From an uncultured Alphaproteobacteria bacterium (GTDB lineage: Bacteria; Pseudomonadota; Alphaproteobacteria; HIMB59; GCA-002718135): 64,000 bases of DNA. The position numbers were made by a program, and so were the translations under genes. Positions 8,465 to 17,209 of the stretch are shown piece after piece (position 1 is the first letter of the stretch; each line of letters begins with the position of its first letter). The notes below the pieces were generated by a model. The model did no database searches. It saw only the letters and a program-made list of their open reading frames with translations, and was not told the DNA's origin. The DNA lies in assembly GCA_902621165.1 (NCBI GenBank), contig CACNKX010000007.1, positions 1 through 64,000 of the forward strand, given 5' to 3'.

Positions 8465-10399
8465 TTAGACGTCTAAATTTTTAATGAAGTTAGCATTATT
8501 TTGAATAAATTTAAAACGTAACTCTGCTTGTTTTCCCATTAAGGTTTCGAATAAACTTTCGGTATTCTTCATATCTTTCTTAGCTTTTTCAGAGTTAATC
8601 AATATTAGATTTCTTTTGTTTTGATCCATTGTAGTCTCTTTCAATTGATCAGCTGGCATTTCACCCAAACCTTTAAATCTTGTAATGTTATAATTGTCAG
8701 ACCTAAATTCTTTTTCAATTAATTTATCTTTCTCTTTTTCATCATATGCGTAAAAAGATTTATTTTTGTTATAAATTTTAAATAAAGGAGGCATTGCTAG
8801 ATATAGTTTATTTTCATCAATTAAACTTTTCATATATTTATAAAAAAAAGTAATAAGTAGAGTTGCAATATGTGAACCATCTACGTCCGCATCAGTCATT
8901 AAAATTATTTTCTCATATCGAAGTTTTGAAATTTCAAAGTTTTTTCCAATACCACAACCTAAAGATTGAATAAGATTTTGTATTTCATTGTTATCAGCAA
9001 TTTTAGATAGCCCAACATTATAAACATTTAATATTTTCCCTCTTAAAGGAAGTATTGCTTGAAATTCTCTATTTCTTGCTTGCTTAGCAGAACCTCCAGC
9101 ACTGTCGCCTTCAACAATAAATATTTCAGAATCTTTTATTGATTTACTCGAACAATCTACTAATTTACCTGGAAGACGATTTCTTTCTTTAATACTTTTT
9201 CTATCTAACTCTTTAATTTTTGATAAATCAGTTCTTTGAAGAGCTCTTTCAATTAAATTATCTAAAAGTATTTTTGAATTTTTTTTATTAGCATTTAACC
9301 ATAATAAAAATTCTTGTTGTGTTTTTGTTTCAATTTCTTTTTGTAAATTTGGCATTATTATTCTTTTTTTAGTTTGACCTTCAAAACTTGGATCATTTAT
9401 AAAGATCGAAATAATAACGTTAGAGTAATCAAAAATATCACTGTGATTTATATTACTGATTTTTGAGAATTGATTTTTTTGGCCATAAAGTTTTATAGCT
9501 TTTAGAATTCCATTACGAATACCATTTTCATGAGAGCCGCCATCTGGTGTTTCAATAGTGTTACAATATGACATTAAACTTGAATTTTCATTTGTATTAA
9601 ATGAAATTAAAGTTTCAAAATTTTCATTATCTTTAATTTTTGATTTTAATAAAAAATTTTTTTCAAATAATTTAGAGTTGTTTGCGTATTCTAATTGAAA
9701 ATAATCTTCAATTCCTTTTTTATAAAAAAAACTTTTTTTGTTAGGGGTTTTATCTTTTATTAATTCTTTATCAATTTCAAAGTTGATAGTTGTGCCTCCA
9801 ACTAATACTGATTTCATATTTATAAAATTATATAATTTTTTTGTAACAAATTGTGTTTCTTCAAATATGCTTTCATCTGGGATAAAAGAAATTTCTGTAC
9901 CTTTTAATTTTTTGCTACATTTTTCAATTTTTATTTTTGTCTTAACCTTTCCTTTTGAGTAATCTTGCCTATACACTTTTCCATCTTTGAATACCTGAAC
10001 TTGTAATAAAGAACTTAATGCATTTACAACAGAAATCCCAACCCCGTGTAATCCACCAGAAGTTTTGTAAGCATTACTGTTAAATTTACCACCTGCGTGA
10101 AGTGTAGTTAAAACTACTTCAAGTGCTCTTTTATTTTTATATTTTGGATGAAAATCAATAGGTATACCTCTTCCATTATCTTTTATTTTTATCGAACCAT
10201 CTTTTTTATATTGAAAACTTATATCGGTCGCGTGACCAGCTAAAACTTCATCTATACTATTATCTAGTACTTCGTTAACTAAATGATGAAGACCATCTTG
10301 ATTTGTGCTTCCAATATACATACCCGGTCTTTTACGAACTGGCTCAAGACCCTCAAGTACTTCAATATCTTTGGCATTATAAGTAGATTTTTTAGCCAC
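8465..10399 (-). CDS. parE: DNA topoisomerase IV subunit B
   Basis: ATPase subunit that, with ParC, separates daughter chromosomes. The 644-residue protein has the GHKL ATPase (GLEPVRKRPGMYIGST, VLDNSIDEVLAG, DNGRGIP, GGLHGVGISVVNALS), a transducer domain and the TOPRIM region with EGDSAGGSAKQAR and the metal motif TDADVDGSHI, and the C-terminal RFKGLGEMPADQL. The length and the wording of the first motif fit alphaproteobacterial ParE better than GyrB, which is about 160 residues longer. It is separated from the upstream glnA by an intrinsic terminator, so it should have its own promoter in the 38 nt before the hairpin. Confidence 0.92.
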   Translation of the reverse strand: MAKKSTYNAKDIEVLEGLEPVRKRPGMYIGSTNQDGLHHLVNEVLDNSIDEVLAGHATDISFQYKKDGSIKIKDNGRGIPIDFHPKYKNKRALEVVLTTLHAGGKFNSNAYKTSGGLHGVGISVVNALSSLLQVQVFKDGKVYRQDYSKGKVKTKIKIEKCSKKLKGTEISFIPDESIFEETQFVTKKLYNFINMKSVLVGGTTINFEIDKELIKDKTPNKKSFFYKKGIEDYFQLEYANNSKLFEKNFLLKSKIKDNENFETLISFNTNENSSLMSYCNTIETPDGGSHENGIRNGILKAIKLYGQKNQFSKISNINHSDIFDYSNVIISIFINDPSFEGQTKKRIIMPNLQKEIETKTQQEFLLWLNANKKNSKILLDNLIERALQRTDLSKIKELDRKSIKERNRLPGKLVDCSSKSIKDSEIFIVEGDSAGGSAKQARNREFQAILPLRGKILNVYNVGLSKIADNNEIQNLIQSLGCGIGKNFEISKLRYEKIILMTDADVDGSHIATLLITFFYKYMKSLIDENKLYLAMPPLFKIYNKNKSFYAYDEKEKDKLIEKEFRSDNYNITRFKGLGEMPADQLKETTMDQNKRNLILINSEKAKKDMKNTESLFETLMGKQAELRFKFIQNNANFIKNLDV

Positions 10400-10430
10400 A
10401 AATATTACTTATCAAAAGTGTTGTTCTAAA

Positions 10431-10461
10431 AATATAAAAAAAACCGCCCTAAGGCGGTTTT
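10431..10461 (-). terminator. Intrinsic terminator of glnA
   Basis: Inverted repeat with a 9-bp stem (10440-10448 with 10453-10461, core CCGCC/GGCGG) and a 4-nt loop. On the minus strand it is followed by TTTTT at 10440-10436, the normal form of a rho-independent terminator. It sits 23 nt after the glnA stop and before parE, so it ends the glnA transcript. It stands out as a GC-rich island in AT-rich DNA. Confidence 0.93.
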
Positions 10462-10483
10462 CTTTATAGAGACAAGTATAATT

Positions 10484-11914
10484 CTACACGTCGTAGTATA
10501 ATTTAAACTCGTGTGGATGAGGTCTAATATTAATAGGGTCAACCTCACTCTCTTTTTTATAGCTAATATAAGTTTCAATTACATCTTTGGTGAATACGTC
10601 ACCCTCTAATAAAAATTCATGATCTTTCTCAAGAGCTTCAAGAGATTCAGCTAAAGATCCAGGCGTAGATTGAATTTTAGACAAAACTTCATCGCTAGCA
10701 GCATAGAGATTTATATCTGTTGGATCACCAGGATTAATTTTATTTTTAATTCCATCTAATCCTGCCATTAACATTGCTGAGAATGCTAAGTATGGATTTG
10801 CACTTGGATCTGGACATCTAAATTCCATTCTTTTTGCTTTAGGGCTTTGAGAATAAGCAGGAATTCTAACAGATGCAGTTCTATTTCTTTGAGAGTAAAC
10901 GATGTTTACCGGAGCCTCAAAGCCTGGTACCAATCTTTTATAAGAGTTAGTAGTTGGAGCACAAAAAGCTAATAGAGCAGGTGCATGTTTAAGAATACCT
11001 CCAATATAGTTTAGAGCTAAATCACTTAGGTTAGCATAGTTACCTTCTTTATACATTAATGTGTCACCGTCTTTCCAAACACTTTGATGCACGTGCATTC
11101 CTGAACCATTATCTTCAAATAAAGGTTTAGGCATAAATGTAGCAGTCATTCCATGTTGTCTGGCAACATTTTTTACAACATACTTATATTTCATCATATC
11201 ATCGGCCATCTTTAACAGTGGTGAAAATTCTAAATCAATTTCACACTGTCCACCTGTTGCAACTTCATGGTGATGTGCTTCAACAGTAAGACCAATGTCT
11301 TGCATTGTCATTACCATTTCAGTTCTTACATCTTGAAGTGTATCAACTGGTGGTAAAGGAAAATAACCTTCTTTATGCCTAGGTTTATGTCCTAAGTTTG
11401 GATTTTCATCAGCGCCACTATTCCAAGTACCCTCGACAGAATCAACTTCATGAAATGCAAAGTTTGATCCAGAATCAAACTGAACATTATTAAATACAAA
11501 AAATTCTGCTTCTGGTCCGAAAAATGCTGTATCGCCAATACCAGATGATTTCAAATATGCCTCAGCTTTTTTGGCAATATTTCTTGGGTCACGACTATAA
11601 TCAACCAAAGTTACAGGATCCTTAATGTTACAATGTAATGCTAGAGTTTTTTCTGAAAAAAATGGATCAATGTATGCAGTCGTTGCATCTGGCAAAACAA
11701 TCATATCACTGTCTTGAATTTCTTGGAAACCTCTTACTGAAGATCCATCAAAACCAAGTCCATCAGAAAATATATCTTCGTCTAAAAATTTAATTGGTAT
11801 TGTAAAATGTTGAGTTGTTCCTGGTATATCAGTAAAGCGCATATCAACCATTTTAATGTCCATATCTTTAATTTCAGACATTAAATCTTTTGGAGTCGAG
11901 CTTTTTAATTTCAT
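10484..11914 (-). CDS. glnA: Glutamine synthetase, type I
   Basis: Makes glutamine from glutamate, ammonia and ATP; the central ammonia-assimilating enzyme, a cytoplasmic dodecamer. The 476-residue protein has the GS-I signatures: [11 protein letters not shown] (54-64), the metal and glutamate site [10 protein letters not shown] (132-141), [22 protein letters not shown] (270-278) and NRTASVRIP (344-352). The loop tyrosine that is adenylylated in enterobacteria is conserved in INLY (Tyr404), but the following residues (AASDEV) differ from the usual DLPPEE. The start ATG is preceded by AAGGAG at 11926-11921. A tandem glutamine riboswitch and a hairpin lie between it and glnB. Confidence 0.98.
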   Translation of the reverse strand: MKLKSSTPKDLMSEIKDMDIKMVDMRFTDIPGTTQHFTIPIKFLDEDIFSDGLGFDGSSVRGFQEIQDSDMIVLPDATTAYIDPFFSEKTLALHCNIKDPVTLVDYSRDPRNIAKKAEAYLKSSGIGDTAFFGPEAEFFVFNNVQFDSGSNFAFHEVDSVEGTWNSGADENPNLGHKPRHKEGYFPLPPVDTLQDVRTEMVMTMQDIGLTVEAHHHEVATGGQCEIDLEFSPLLKMADDMMKYKYVVKNVARQHGMTATFMPKPLFEDNGSGMHVHQSVWKDGDTLMYKEGNYANLSDLALNYIGGILKHAPALLAFCAPTTNSYKRLVPGFEAPVNIVYSQRNRTASVRIPAYSQSPKAKRMEFRCPDPSANPYLAFSAMLMAGLDGIKNKINPGDPTDINLYAASDEVLSKIQSTPGSLAESLEALEKDHEFLLEGDVFTKDVIETYISYKKESEVDPINIRPHPHEFKLYYDV

Positions 11915-11938
11915 ATCTATCTCCTTACTTCAACAAAA

Positions 11939-11961
11939 GGGTATGCTATCCAGCGTTACCC
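11939..11961 (-). promoter_or_regulatory. Hairpin between the riboswitch and glnA, probable expression platform
   Basis: On the minus strand, GGGTA at the 5' side pairs with TACCC at the 3' side, with an inner GCT/AGC helix closing a 4-nt loop. A TTTTGTT stretch follows directly, then the AAGGAG ribosome-binding site of glnA. It could act as a conditional terminator, or mask the start region, under control of the two upstream aptamers. The U run is broken by one G, so the mechanism is open. Confidence 0.55.
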
Positions 11962-12001
11962 GGTTAAATCATGCTCTAGTTATGAAATCTGCTTTTGATG
12001 C

Positions 12002-12052
12002 GCGTTCCTTCAGCTTTTGGCTTACTTCCGACCTATAATAATAGGTTGAACG
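12002..12052 (-). ncRNA. Glutamine riboswitch (glnA RNA motif), glnA-proximal copy
   Basis: On the minus strand the element begins CGTTCAACC and ends GAAGGAACGC, giving a closing stem CGTTC/GAACG. Inside are a short hairpin CCTAT/ATAGG and the family's conserved core TCGGAAGTAAG. These are the hallmarks of the glnA RNA, a glutamine-binding aptamer first described in cyanobacteria and marine metagenomes. It is 87 nt before the glnA start. Compared with the distal copy the core has AAG instead of AGG, so ligand affinity may differ. Confidence 0.88.
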
Positions 12053-12069
12053 ATTTATAACTTTTGCAT

Positions 12070-12117
12070 GCGTTCCTTCGGCACAATGCCTACTTCCGAC
12101 TCTAAAAGAGTTGAACG
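12070..12117 (-). ncRNA. Glutamine riboswitch (glnA RNA motif), distal copy
   Basis: First transcribed of the two tandem copies, 17 nt before the second. It has the same layout: CGTTCAACTC, a hairpin ACTCT/AGAGT, the core TCGGAAGTAGGC, a second small helix GGCA/TGCC and the closing CGAAGGAACGC. It lies 43 nt after the glnB stop. The tandem arrangement is known for this RNA class and can sharpen or widen the response to glutamine. A promoter between glnB and the element (TATATA at 12141-12146) is possible but weak. Confidence 0.9.
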
Positions 12118-12160
12118 ATTGTAGTTTAATTACTAGGTTTTATATAAAAGTAAAGAAAAA

Positions 12161-12502
12161 TTAGACAGCATCACTGTCTTTTTCACCAGTCCTTATTCTA
12201 ATTACCTGCTCAATATTCGATACAAAAATCTTACCATCTCCGATTTTTCCTGAATAAGCGCTAGTTTTTATTGATTCAATAACATCATTTACTTGACTGT
12301 CATCGACGATAACTTCAAGTTTCATTTTTGCTAAAAATTCATCATCATACCCATCATTAGGATCAATTCCACCAGTTGATCCTCTTTGTCTACCGAAACC
12401 TTTTACATCTACTAATGTCATTCCGGATATTCCAAGTTCATGTAAAGCTTCTTTAACTTGAGAAAGTTTAAATGGTTTAATGATTGCTTCTATTTTTTTC
12501 AT
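12161..12502 (-). CDS. glnB: Nitrogen regulatory protein P-II
   Basis: Trimeric signal protein that senses 2-oxoglutarate and the ATP/ADP state and controls nitrogen assimilation. The 113-residue product has the family frame: MKKIEAIIKPFKL, GMTLVDVKGFGRQRG, the nucleotide-binding SGKIGDGKIFV (about 84-94) and the C-terminal RIRTGE. The T-loop is unusual: after GRQRGST it reads GGIDPNDGYDDEFLAK, one residue longer and more acidic than the common form, with Tyr52 aligning to the uridylylated Tyr51. The start overlaps the aminotransferase stop by 4 nt. Confidence 0.95.
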   Translation of the reverse strand: MKKIEAIIKPFKLSQVKEALHELGISGMTLVDVKGFGRQRGSTGGIDPNDGYDDEFLAKMKLEVIVDDSQVNDVIESIKTSAYSGKIGDGKIFVSNIEQVIRIRTGEKDSDAV

Positions 12503-13656
12503 ATCGTAGATAACCTATTAATTGCTTCTTTAATGTTTTCTAGAGAATTAGCAAAACTTATTCTTACAAATTCTCCAGCATTATCTCCAAAGCTAGAGCC
12601 AGGAACTAATGCAACACCTTTCTCTTCAAGTGCGATTTCTGAAAATTTATTTCCGCTCAATCCAGTTTTTGAAATATTGGGAAATGCATAAAAAGCACCA
12701 CCTGGTTCAAAACAAGAAATTTTTTCTAATTTATTCAATTCATTAAAAACGTACTCTTTTCTTTTTTGAAATTCACTAACAATTTTTGTTATTTCTTTCT
12801 GAGAACCTTTTATTGCTTCTAACCCTGCATATTGCGAAATTGAGGTAGCACAGGAATTGTAATTGACACATATTTTATTAGCATGTTCAATTAAATTTTC
12901 TGGCCATATACTCCAGCCTAATCTCCATCCAGTCATACAATATGTTTTGCTCCATCCTTCAAGAACTATTAATCTATCTTTTATACTTTCGTATTCTAAT
13001 AATGATGGCATTTGCTCATTATTAAAAATAATATTACTATAAATTTCATCACTTAAAATGGATACGTTTGGGTACTGTTCTAGTAAATTAACAAGATCAG
13101 TAATTTTTTTCTTATTCATAAATGATCCTGTTGGATTGTTTGGATTATTTATTATTATCAAACTTGTTTTATCAGAAATTAATTCTTTTAATTGTTCAGT
13201 ATTAATTTCGAAATTATCTTTTTCTGAAAGTTTTAATGGTACAGCTTTTGCACCGCTATATTTAATCATAGATCTATAAATAGGAAAACCAGGATCGGGA
13301 AAAATAATTTCTCTGTCTTCACTTCCTAATAATAATGCTGAAATAAAAATTACTGGCTTACCTCCCGGAGTTATTAAAATATTATCTGATTTAATATTTG
13401 TTTTGTATTTTTTAAGTACCAATTCTGAAATTGCTTCTCGTAATTCAGGGATCCCATTTGATGGAGTATAGCCATGGTGACCATCTTTAATTGCTTTAAT
13501 GGCAGCTTCCTGAATATTGATTGGTGTAGGAAAATCGGGTTGTCCTATTCCTAAATTAATAATATCTTTACCTTTAGCAGCAAGATTATTAGCTTTAGCA
13601 AGAATAGAGAATGCTGTTTCTGTTTCTAAATTAAATATTCTTTTTGAAACTTCCAT
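12499..13656 (-). CDS. PLP-dependent aminotransferase, class I (AspC/AlaA-like)
   Basis: A 385-residue fold-type I aminotransferase. Recognisable parts are GIGQPDFPTP near residues 37-46, GYTPSNGIPELREAI, NNPNNPTGS (PLP and substrate contact), SDEIYSNIIF, the PLP-binding lysine in EGWSKTYCMTGWRLGW (about 234-249) and FVRISFANS near the end. It most likely moves amino groups between glutamate and an oxo-acid such as oxaloacetate or pyruvate; the exact substrate is not clear. Its 4-nt overlap with glnB ties it to nitrogen assimilation. It is divergent from tRNA-His with a 52-nt gap that should hold both promoters. Confidence 0.85.
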   Translation of the reverse strand: MEVSKRIFNLETETAFSILAKANNLAAKGKDIINLGIGQPDFPTPINIQEAAIKAIKDGHHGYTPSNGIPELREAISELVLKKYKTNIKSDNILITPGGKPVIFISALLLGSEDREIIFPDPGFPIYRSMIKYSGAKAVPLKLSEKDNFEINTEQLKELISDKTSLIIINNPNNPTGSFMNKKKITDLVNLLEQYPNVSILSDEIYSNIIFNNEQMPSLLEYESIKDRLIVLEGWSKTYCMTGWRLGWSIWPENLIEHANKICVNYNSCATSISQYAGLEAIKGSQKEITKIVSEFQKRKEYVFNELNKLEKISCFEPGGAFYAFPNISKTGLSGNKFSEIALEEKGVALVPGSSFGDNAGEFVRISFANSLENIKEAINRLSTI

Positions 13657-13708
13657 ATTTTTGATATAGCGATTTAATAAAAAAATTAAACTTTTAATTA
13701 AGTTATAT

Positions 13709-13786
13709 GGCGAACGTAGCTCAGTTGGTTAGAGCGCAGGCTTGTGGTGCCTGATGCCGTGGGTTCGAATCCCATCGTTCGCCCCA
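13709..13786 (+). tRNA. tRNA-His (GTG)
   Basis: A 78-nt cloverleaf with encoded CCA. The extra 5' guanosine (G-1, position 13709) pairs opposite C73, the identity mark of histidine tRNA. Acceptor GCGAACG pairs with CGTTCGC, anticodon stem CAGGC/GCCTG closes loop TTGTGGT, with anticodon GTG at 13744-13746. Confidence 0.98.
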
Positions 13787-13852
13787 ATTTGTATTTAGTT
13801 AATTTTCTCTATTGTTTTTTAATTTATTGTCCATAAAAGGCAAATAATAATA

Positions 13853-13937
13853 GGGCCGGTGGTGGAATTGGTAGACACGCTAGATTTAGGTTCTAGTGCC
13901 GCGAGGTGTGAAGGTTCAAGTCCTTTCCGGCCTACCA
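13853..13937 (+). tRNA. tRNA-Leu (TAG)
   Basis: An 85-nt class II tRNA with a long variable arm. Acceptor GGGCCGG pairs with CCGGCCT (G1-T72 wobble), anticodon stem CTAGA/TCTAG closes loop TTTAGGT, giving anticodon TAG at 13887-13889. CCA is encoded. It lies 16 nt before the trigger factor gene, the order seen in many alphaproteobacteria. Confidence 0.97.
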
Positions 13938-13953
13938 TTAGGTTTGATAAAAT

Positions 13954-15306
13954 ATGAATACAAAAGAATTAAAGTCAAAAAAACTTTATAAGGAATACTC
14001 ATTAGAAATCCCTTATGAGGAAATTGATATTGAAGTAGACAATAAAATAAATCAAATATTACCTACTGTTAATATTCCTGGTTTTAGAAAAGGTAAGGCT
14101 CCACTAAATATTGTTAAAAAAAAATATGAAGATAATGTTTTAAATGAAGTTATTCAAAAAGTAATAGATACAAATACAAAAAAATTAATTGATGAAAAAA
14201 AGTTTTCTCTTTTTAGAGCTCCTAAAGTTGAGCTTAGTAAATATGAAAAAAATAAGCCAATAACTATAAATTTAAAATTTGATTTAAAACCTGAAATCAA
14301 ACTCAAAGATTTTAAAGATCTAAAAACCAATAAGTATGAAATTGAATTAGGCAAAAAAGCAGAAGAAAATCAATTTAAGAGTTTTATAGATTCACAGAAA
14401 AATTTTAAAAAAATTGAAAGTTCGAGACAAGTTAAAAATTCCGACAAGGTTATAGTTAATTTTGAATCATCCCATGAAGACCTTCCAGAATATTTAAAAT
14501 CTCAAAAAAATTTTCCTATTGATTTGGGTTTTGAAGATGGAATACTTCCAGGTTTAAACAAAGAATTGATAGAAAGAAAAGTAAAAGCTGGAGATAAAAT
14601 TGAATTAAAAATAAACTTATCTAAAATTCTTAAAGATGATAAATTTAAAAAAACAACATTTCATTTTGAAATAATTTCAATTGAAGAAAAAATTAAATTT
14701 GAACTTACACAAGAGTTTTTAGATAAGAATGGTTTCAAAACTGAAAAGGATCTTAAAGATTTTCTAGTGAGCAATATGAAATCTCAATATGAGCAAGGAA
14801 TAAAGCAAATTGAAAAAAAAGAGTTGATGGACCTTTTAGATAATAATTATAAATTTGATTTACCTGATGGAGTGCTAGAAGATGATTTTAATCAAATATG
14901 GTATCGTCTAGAGCAAGCTAAAAAAGAAGGTAGTTTAGATGAAGATGATAAACTACTAAAAGATGACGATCTTAAAAAACGATATAAAAAAATTTCAGAA
15001 AGAAGAGTCAAACTTGGTTTATTAATGCAACATATCGCCTCAGAGGAAAAAGTTATTGTATCTGAAGAAGAAATTAACAAAGGGATATTAGAATATACCA
15101 GGCAATATCCTGGTCAAGAAAAGCAGATTATGGAATATTTTGAAAAAAATCCATCATCACTTGACACAATTCGAGCACCACTTATCGAGGAAAAAGTAAT
15201 CGATTCAATTATTTCCAAATCCAAGACAAATGTTATAAAATTAAATGAAGATGAATATAAAAAACTTGAAGTTAATACATTTGATATTAAAGATAAGAAA
15301 AAATGA
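13954..15306 (+). CDS. tig: Trigger factor
   Basis: Ribosome-bound chaperone that folds nascent proteins and has proline isomerase activity. The 450-residue product has the ribosome-binding N-terminal domain with the signature GFRKGKAP at about 49-56 (usual form GFRxGKxP), a FKBP-like middle domain around 155-240 (including [19 protein letters not shown]), and a helical C-terminal arm rich in lysine and glutamate. The stop overlaps the clpP start by 4 nt, so tig-clpP-clpX form one operon for chaperone and protease functions. Confidence 0.95.
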   Translation: MNTKELKSKKLYKEYSLEIPYEEIDIEVDNKINQILPTVNIPGFRKGKAPLNIVKKKYEDNVLNEVIQKVIDTNTKKLIDEKKFSLFRAPKVELSKYEKNKPITINLKFDLKPEIKLKDFKDLKTNKYEIELGKKAEENQFKSFIDSQKNFKKIESSRQVKNSDKVIVNFESSHEDLPEYLKSQKNFPIDLGFEDGILPGLNKELIERKVKAGDKIELKINLSKILKDDKFKKTTFHFEIISIEEKIKFELTQEFLDKNGFKTEKDLKDFLVSNMKSQYEQGIKQIEKKELMDLLDNNYKFDLPDGVLEDDFNQIWYRLEQAKKEGSLDEDDKLLKDDDLKKRYKKISERRVKLGLLMQHIASEEKVIVSEEEINKGILEYTRQYPGQEKQIMEYFEKNPSSLDTIRAPLIEEKVIDSIISKSKTNVIKLNEDEYKKLEVNTFDIKDKKK

Positions 15307-15914
15307 AAGATCCAATAGACAATATCACAAATAATCTTATCCCAATGGTTGTGGAACAATCATCTAGAGGTGAAAGATCTTATGATATCTATTCTAGATT
15401 ATTAAAAGAAAGAATTATTTTTCTAACTGGTCCTATAGATGACAACGTTGCAAGTCTAATATGTGCACAAATATTGTTTTTAGAATCTGAAAACCCTAAA
15501 AAGGAAATTTCTTTTTATATTAATTCGCCTGGAGGTATCGTTTGGTCTGGACTAGCCATATACGATACTATGCAATATGTTTCTTCAAAAATTATGACAA
15601 TTTGTATTGGTCAAGCAGCATCTGCTGGTTCACTTCTTTTGACAGCTGGAGAGAAAGGCATGAGGTTCTCCTTACCTAATTCTCGCATAATGGTTCATCA
15701 ACCTAGTGGAGGATACCAAGGTCAAGTAACGGATATTGAAATTCAAACTAATGAAATAAAGAGAGCAAAGATAAAATTAAATGAAATTTATTCAAAACAC
15801 ACAGGAAAAAAAATTTCAGAAATATCAAGCATAATGGAAAGAGATAAATACTTCTCAGCAGATGAAGCCATTAAATTTGGTCTTATTGATAAAGTTGTAA
15901 AGGGCAGGAAATAA
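15303..15914 (+). CDS. clpP: ATP-dependent Clp protease proteolytic subunit
   Basis: Serine protease that forms the double-heptamer chamber used by ClpX. The 203-residue product has the normal length. Catalytic Ser107 is in [11 protein letters not shown], His132 in [10 protein letters not shown], and the acidic partner lies in [12 protein letters not shown] near residue 181. The oligomer region [20 protein letters not shown] is intact. It shares overlaps with tig (4 nt) and clpX (1 nt), so subunits are made together. Confidence 0.97.
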   Translation: MKDPIDNITNNLIPMVVEQSSRGERSYDIYSRLLKERIIFLTGPIDDNVASLICAQILFLESENPKKEISFYINSPGGIVWSGLAIYDTMQYVSSKIMTICIGQAASAGSLLLTAGEKGMRFSLPNSRIMVHQPSGGYQGQVTDIEIQTNEIKRAKIKLNEIYSKHTGKKISEISSIMERDKYFSADEAIKFGLIDKVVKGRK

Positions 15915-17179
15915 TGAATAAAAAAAATGATAAAGATTCATTATTTTGCTCTTTTTGTGGCAAAAATCAAAAAGAAGTTAAAAAATTAATAGCAGGACCA
16001 ACTGTTTTTGTTTGTGATGAATGTGTAGAACTATGTATGGATATTATCAAAGAAGATAATAAAAATAATAAATTCAAAATTAAAAAAGATATACCAAAAC
16101 CTTCAGAGATAAATAAATTTTTAAACGATTACGTTATAGGTCAAAAAGACTCAAAAAAAATACTTTCAGTAGCTGTTTACAATCATTATAAAAGATTATC
16201 ATCTAACTTAGAAAATGATAATATTGAAATCTCAAAATCTAATATACTTTTAGTTGGTCCAACTGGTACGGGCAAAACATTATTAGCACAAACTTTAGCA
16301 AAAATATTAGACGTTCCTTTTACAGTTGCTGATGCAACGAGTTTAACTGAAGCTGGATATGTAGGAGAAGATGTAGAAAATATAATTCTTAAACTATTGC
16401 AAGCATCTGATTACAATGTTGAGCGTGCACAAAAGGGGATTGTTTATATTGATGAAATTGATAAAATTGGAAGAAAAAGTGATAATCCTTCAATAACAAG
16501 AGATGTTTCTGGAGAAGGAGTGCAACAAGCTCTCCTTAAAATTATGGAAGGCACTGTAGCTAGTGTACCACCACAAGGAGGAAGAAAACATCCTCAACAA
16601 GAGTTTTTACAAGTTGACACTTCTAATATTCTCTTCATATGTGGAGGAGCATTTTCTGGTTTAGAAGAAATCATAAACTATCGCTTAAAAGGAACTGCAA
16701 TAGGTTTTAATTCTAAATTAGATTTAGAACCTAAAAAAACTGTTGGAGCATCACTCAAAAAACTAGAGAACCAAGATCTATTAAAATTTGGAATGATACC
16801 AGAATTTATTGGAAGACTTCCAGTAATCACCACCTTGAGTGAATTAGATGAAGATATGCTTATCCGAATAATGACTCAGCCAAAAAATGCTATTGTCAAA
16901 CAATTCGAATCTCTCATGAAAATGGATGGGGTTAAATTGGAAATTAAAGAAGATGCTTTAAAAGAAATTGCTAAATTAGCAGTATCTCAAAATACTGGAG
17001 CTAGAGGATTAAGATCTATAATAGAAGACTCACTAATGGATCTTATGTATAAAGTTCCAGATCAAAAAGATCTATATAAAGTAGTAATAAATCAAGATGT
17101 TATCGCAAAAAAAACTGATCCTATTCTAATTTATTCTAATAAAGAAAATAGTCAAAAATTAATGACTAACAACTCTTGA
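15914..17179 (+). CDS. clpX: ATP-dependent Clp protease ATP-binding subunit ClpX
   Basis: Hexameric AAA+ unfoldase that recognises tagged proteins and feeds them to ClpP. The 421-residue protein starts with the zinc-binding domain (CSFCGK and VCDECVELC, about residues 12-41), then Walker A GPTGTGKT (about 116), the sensor and Walker B region [14 protein letters not shown], the arginine-rich [13 protein letters not shown], and the pore loop GYVGEDVE. Length and domain order match the family. A short 30-nt gap separates it from lon. Confidence 0.97.
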   Translation: MNKKNDKDSLFCSFCGKNQKEVKKLIAGPTVFVCDECVELCMDIIKEDNKNNKFKIKKDIPKPSEINKFLNDYVIGQKDSKKILSVAVYNHYKRLSSNLENDNIEISKSNILLVGPTGTGKTLLAQTLAKILDVPFTVADATSLTEAGYVGEDVENIILKLLQASDYNVERAQKGIVYIDEIDKIGRKSDNPSITRDVSGEGVQQALLKIMEGTVASVPPQGGRKHPQQEFLQVDTSNILFICGGAFSGLEEIINYRLKGTAIGFNSKLDLEPKKTVGASLKKLENQDLLKFGMIPEFIGRLPVITTLSELDEDMLIRIMTQPKNAIVKQFESLMKMDGVKLEIKEDALKEIAKLAVSQNTGARGLRSIIEDSLMDLMYKVPDQKDLYKVVINQDVIAKKTDPILIYSNKENSQKLMTNNS

Positions 17180-17209
17180 ATTTAATCAATACATAGACAT
17201 TTATATATT

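Noticed and set aside
11856-12038. Plus-strand 60-codon frame opposite the glnA start and riboswitch
   Set aside because: It covers the 5' end of glnA and part of the proximal aptamer in antisense; no ribosome-binding site or family match.
13787-13852. Possible small RNA between tRNA-His and tRNA-Leu
   Set aside because: The 66-nt spacer is AT-rich with no stable hairpin; likely only processing and promoter sequence.
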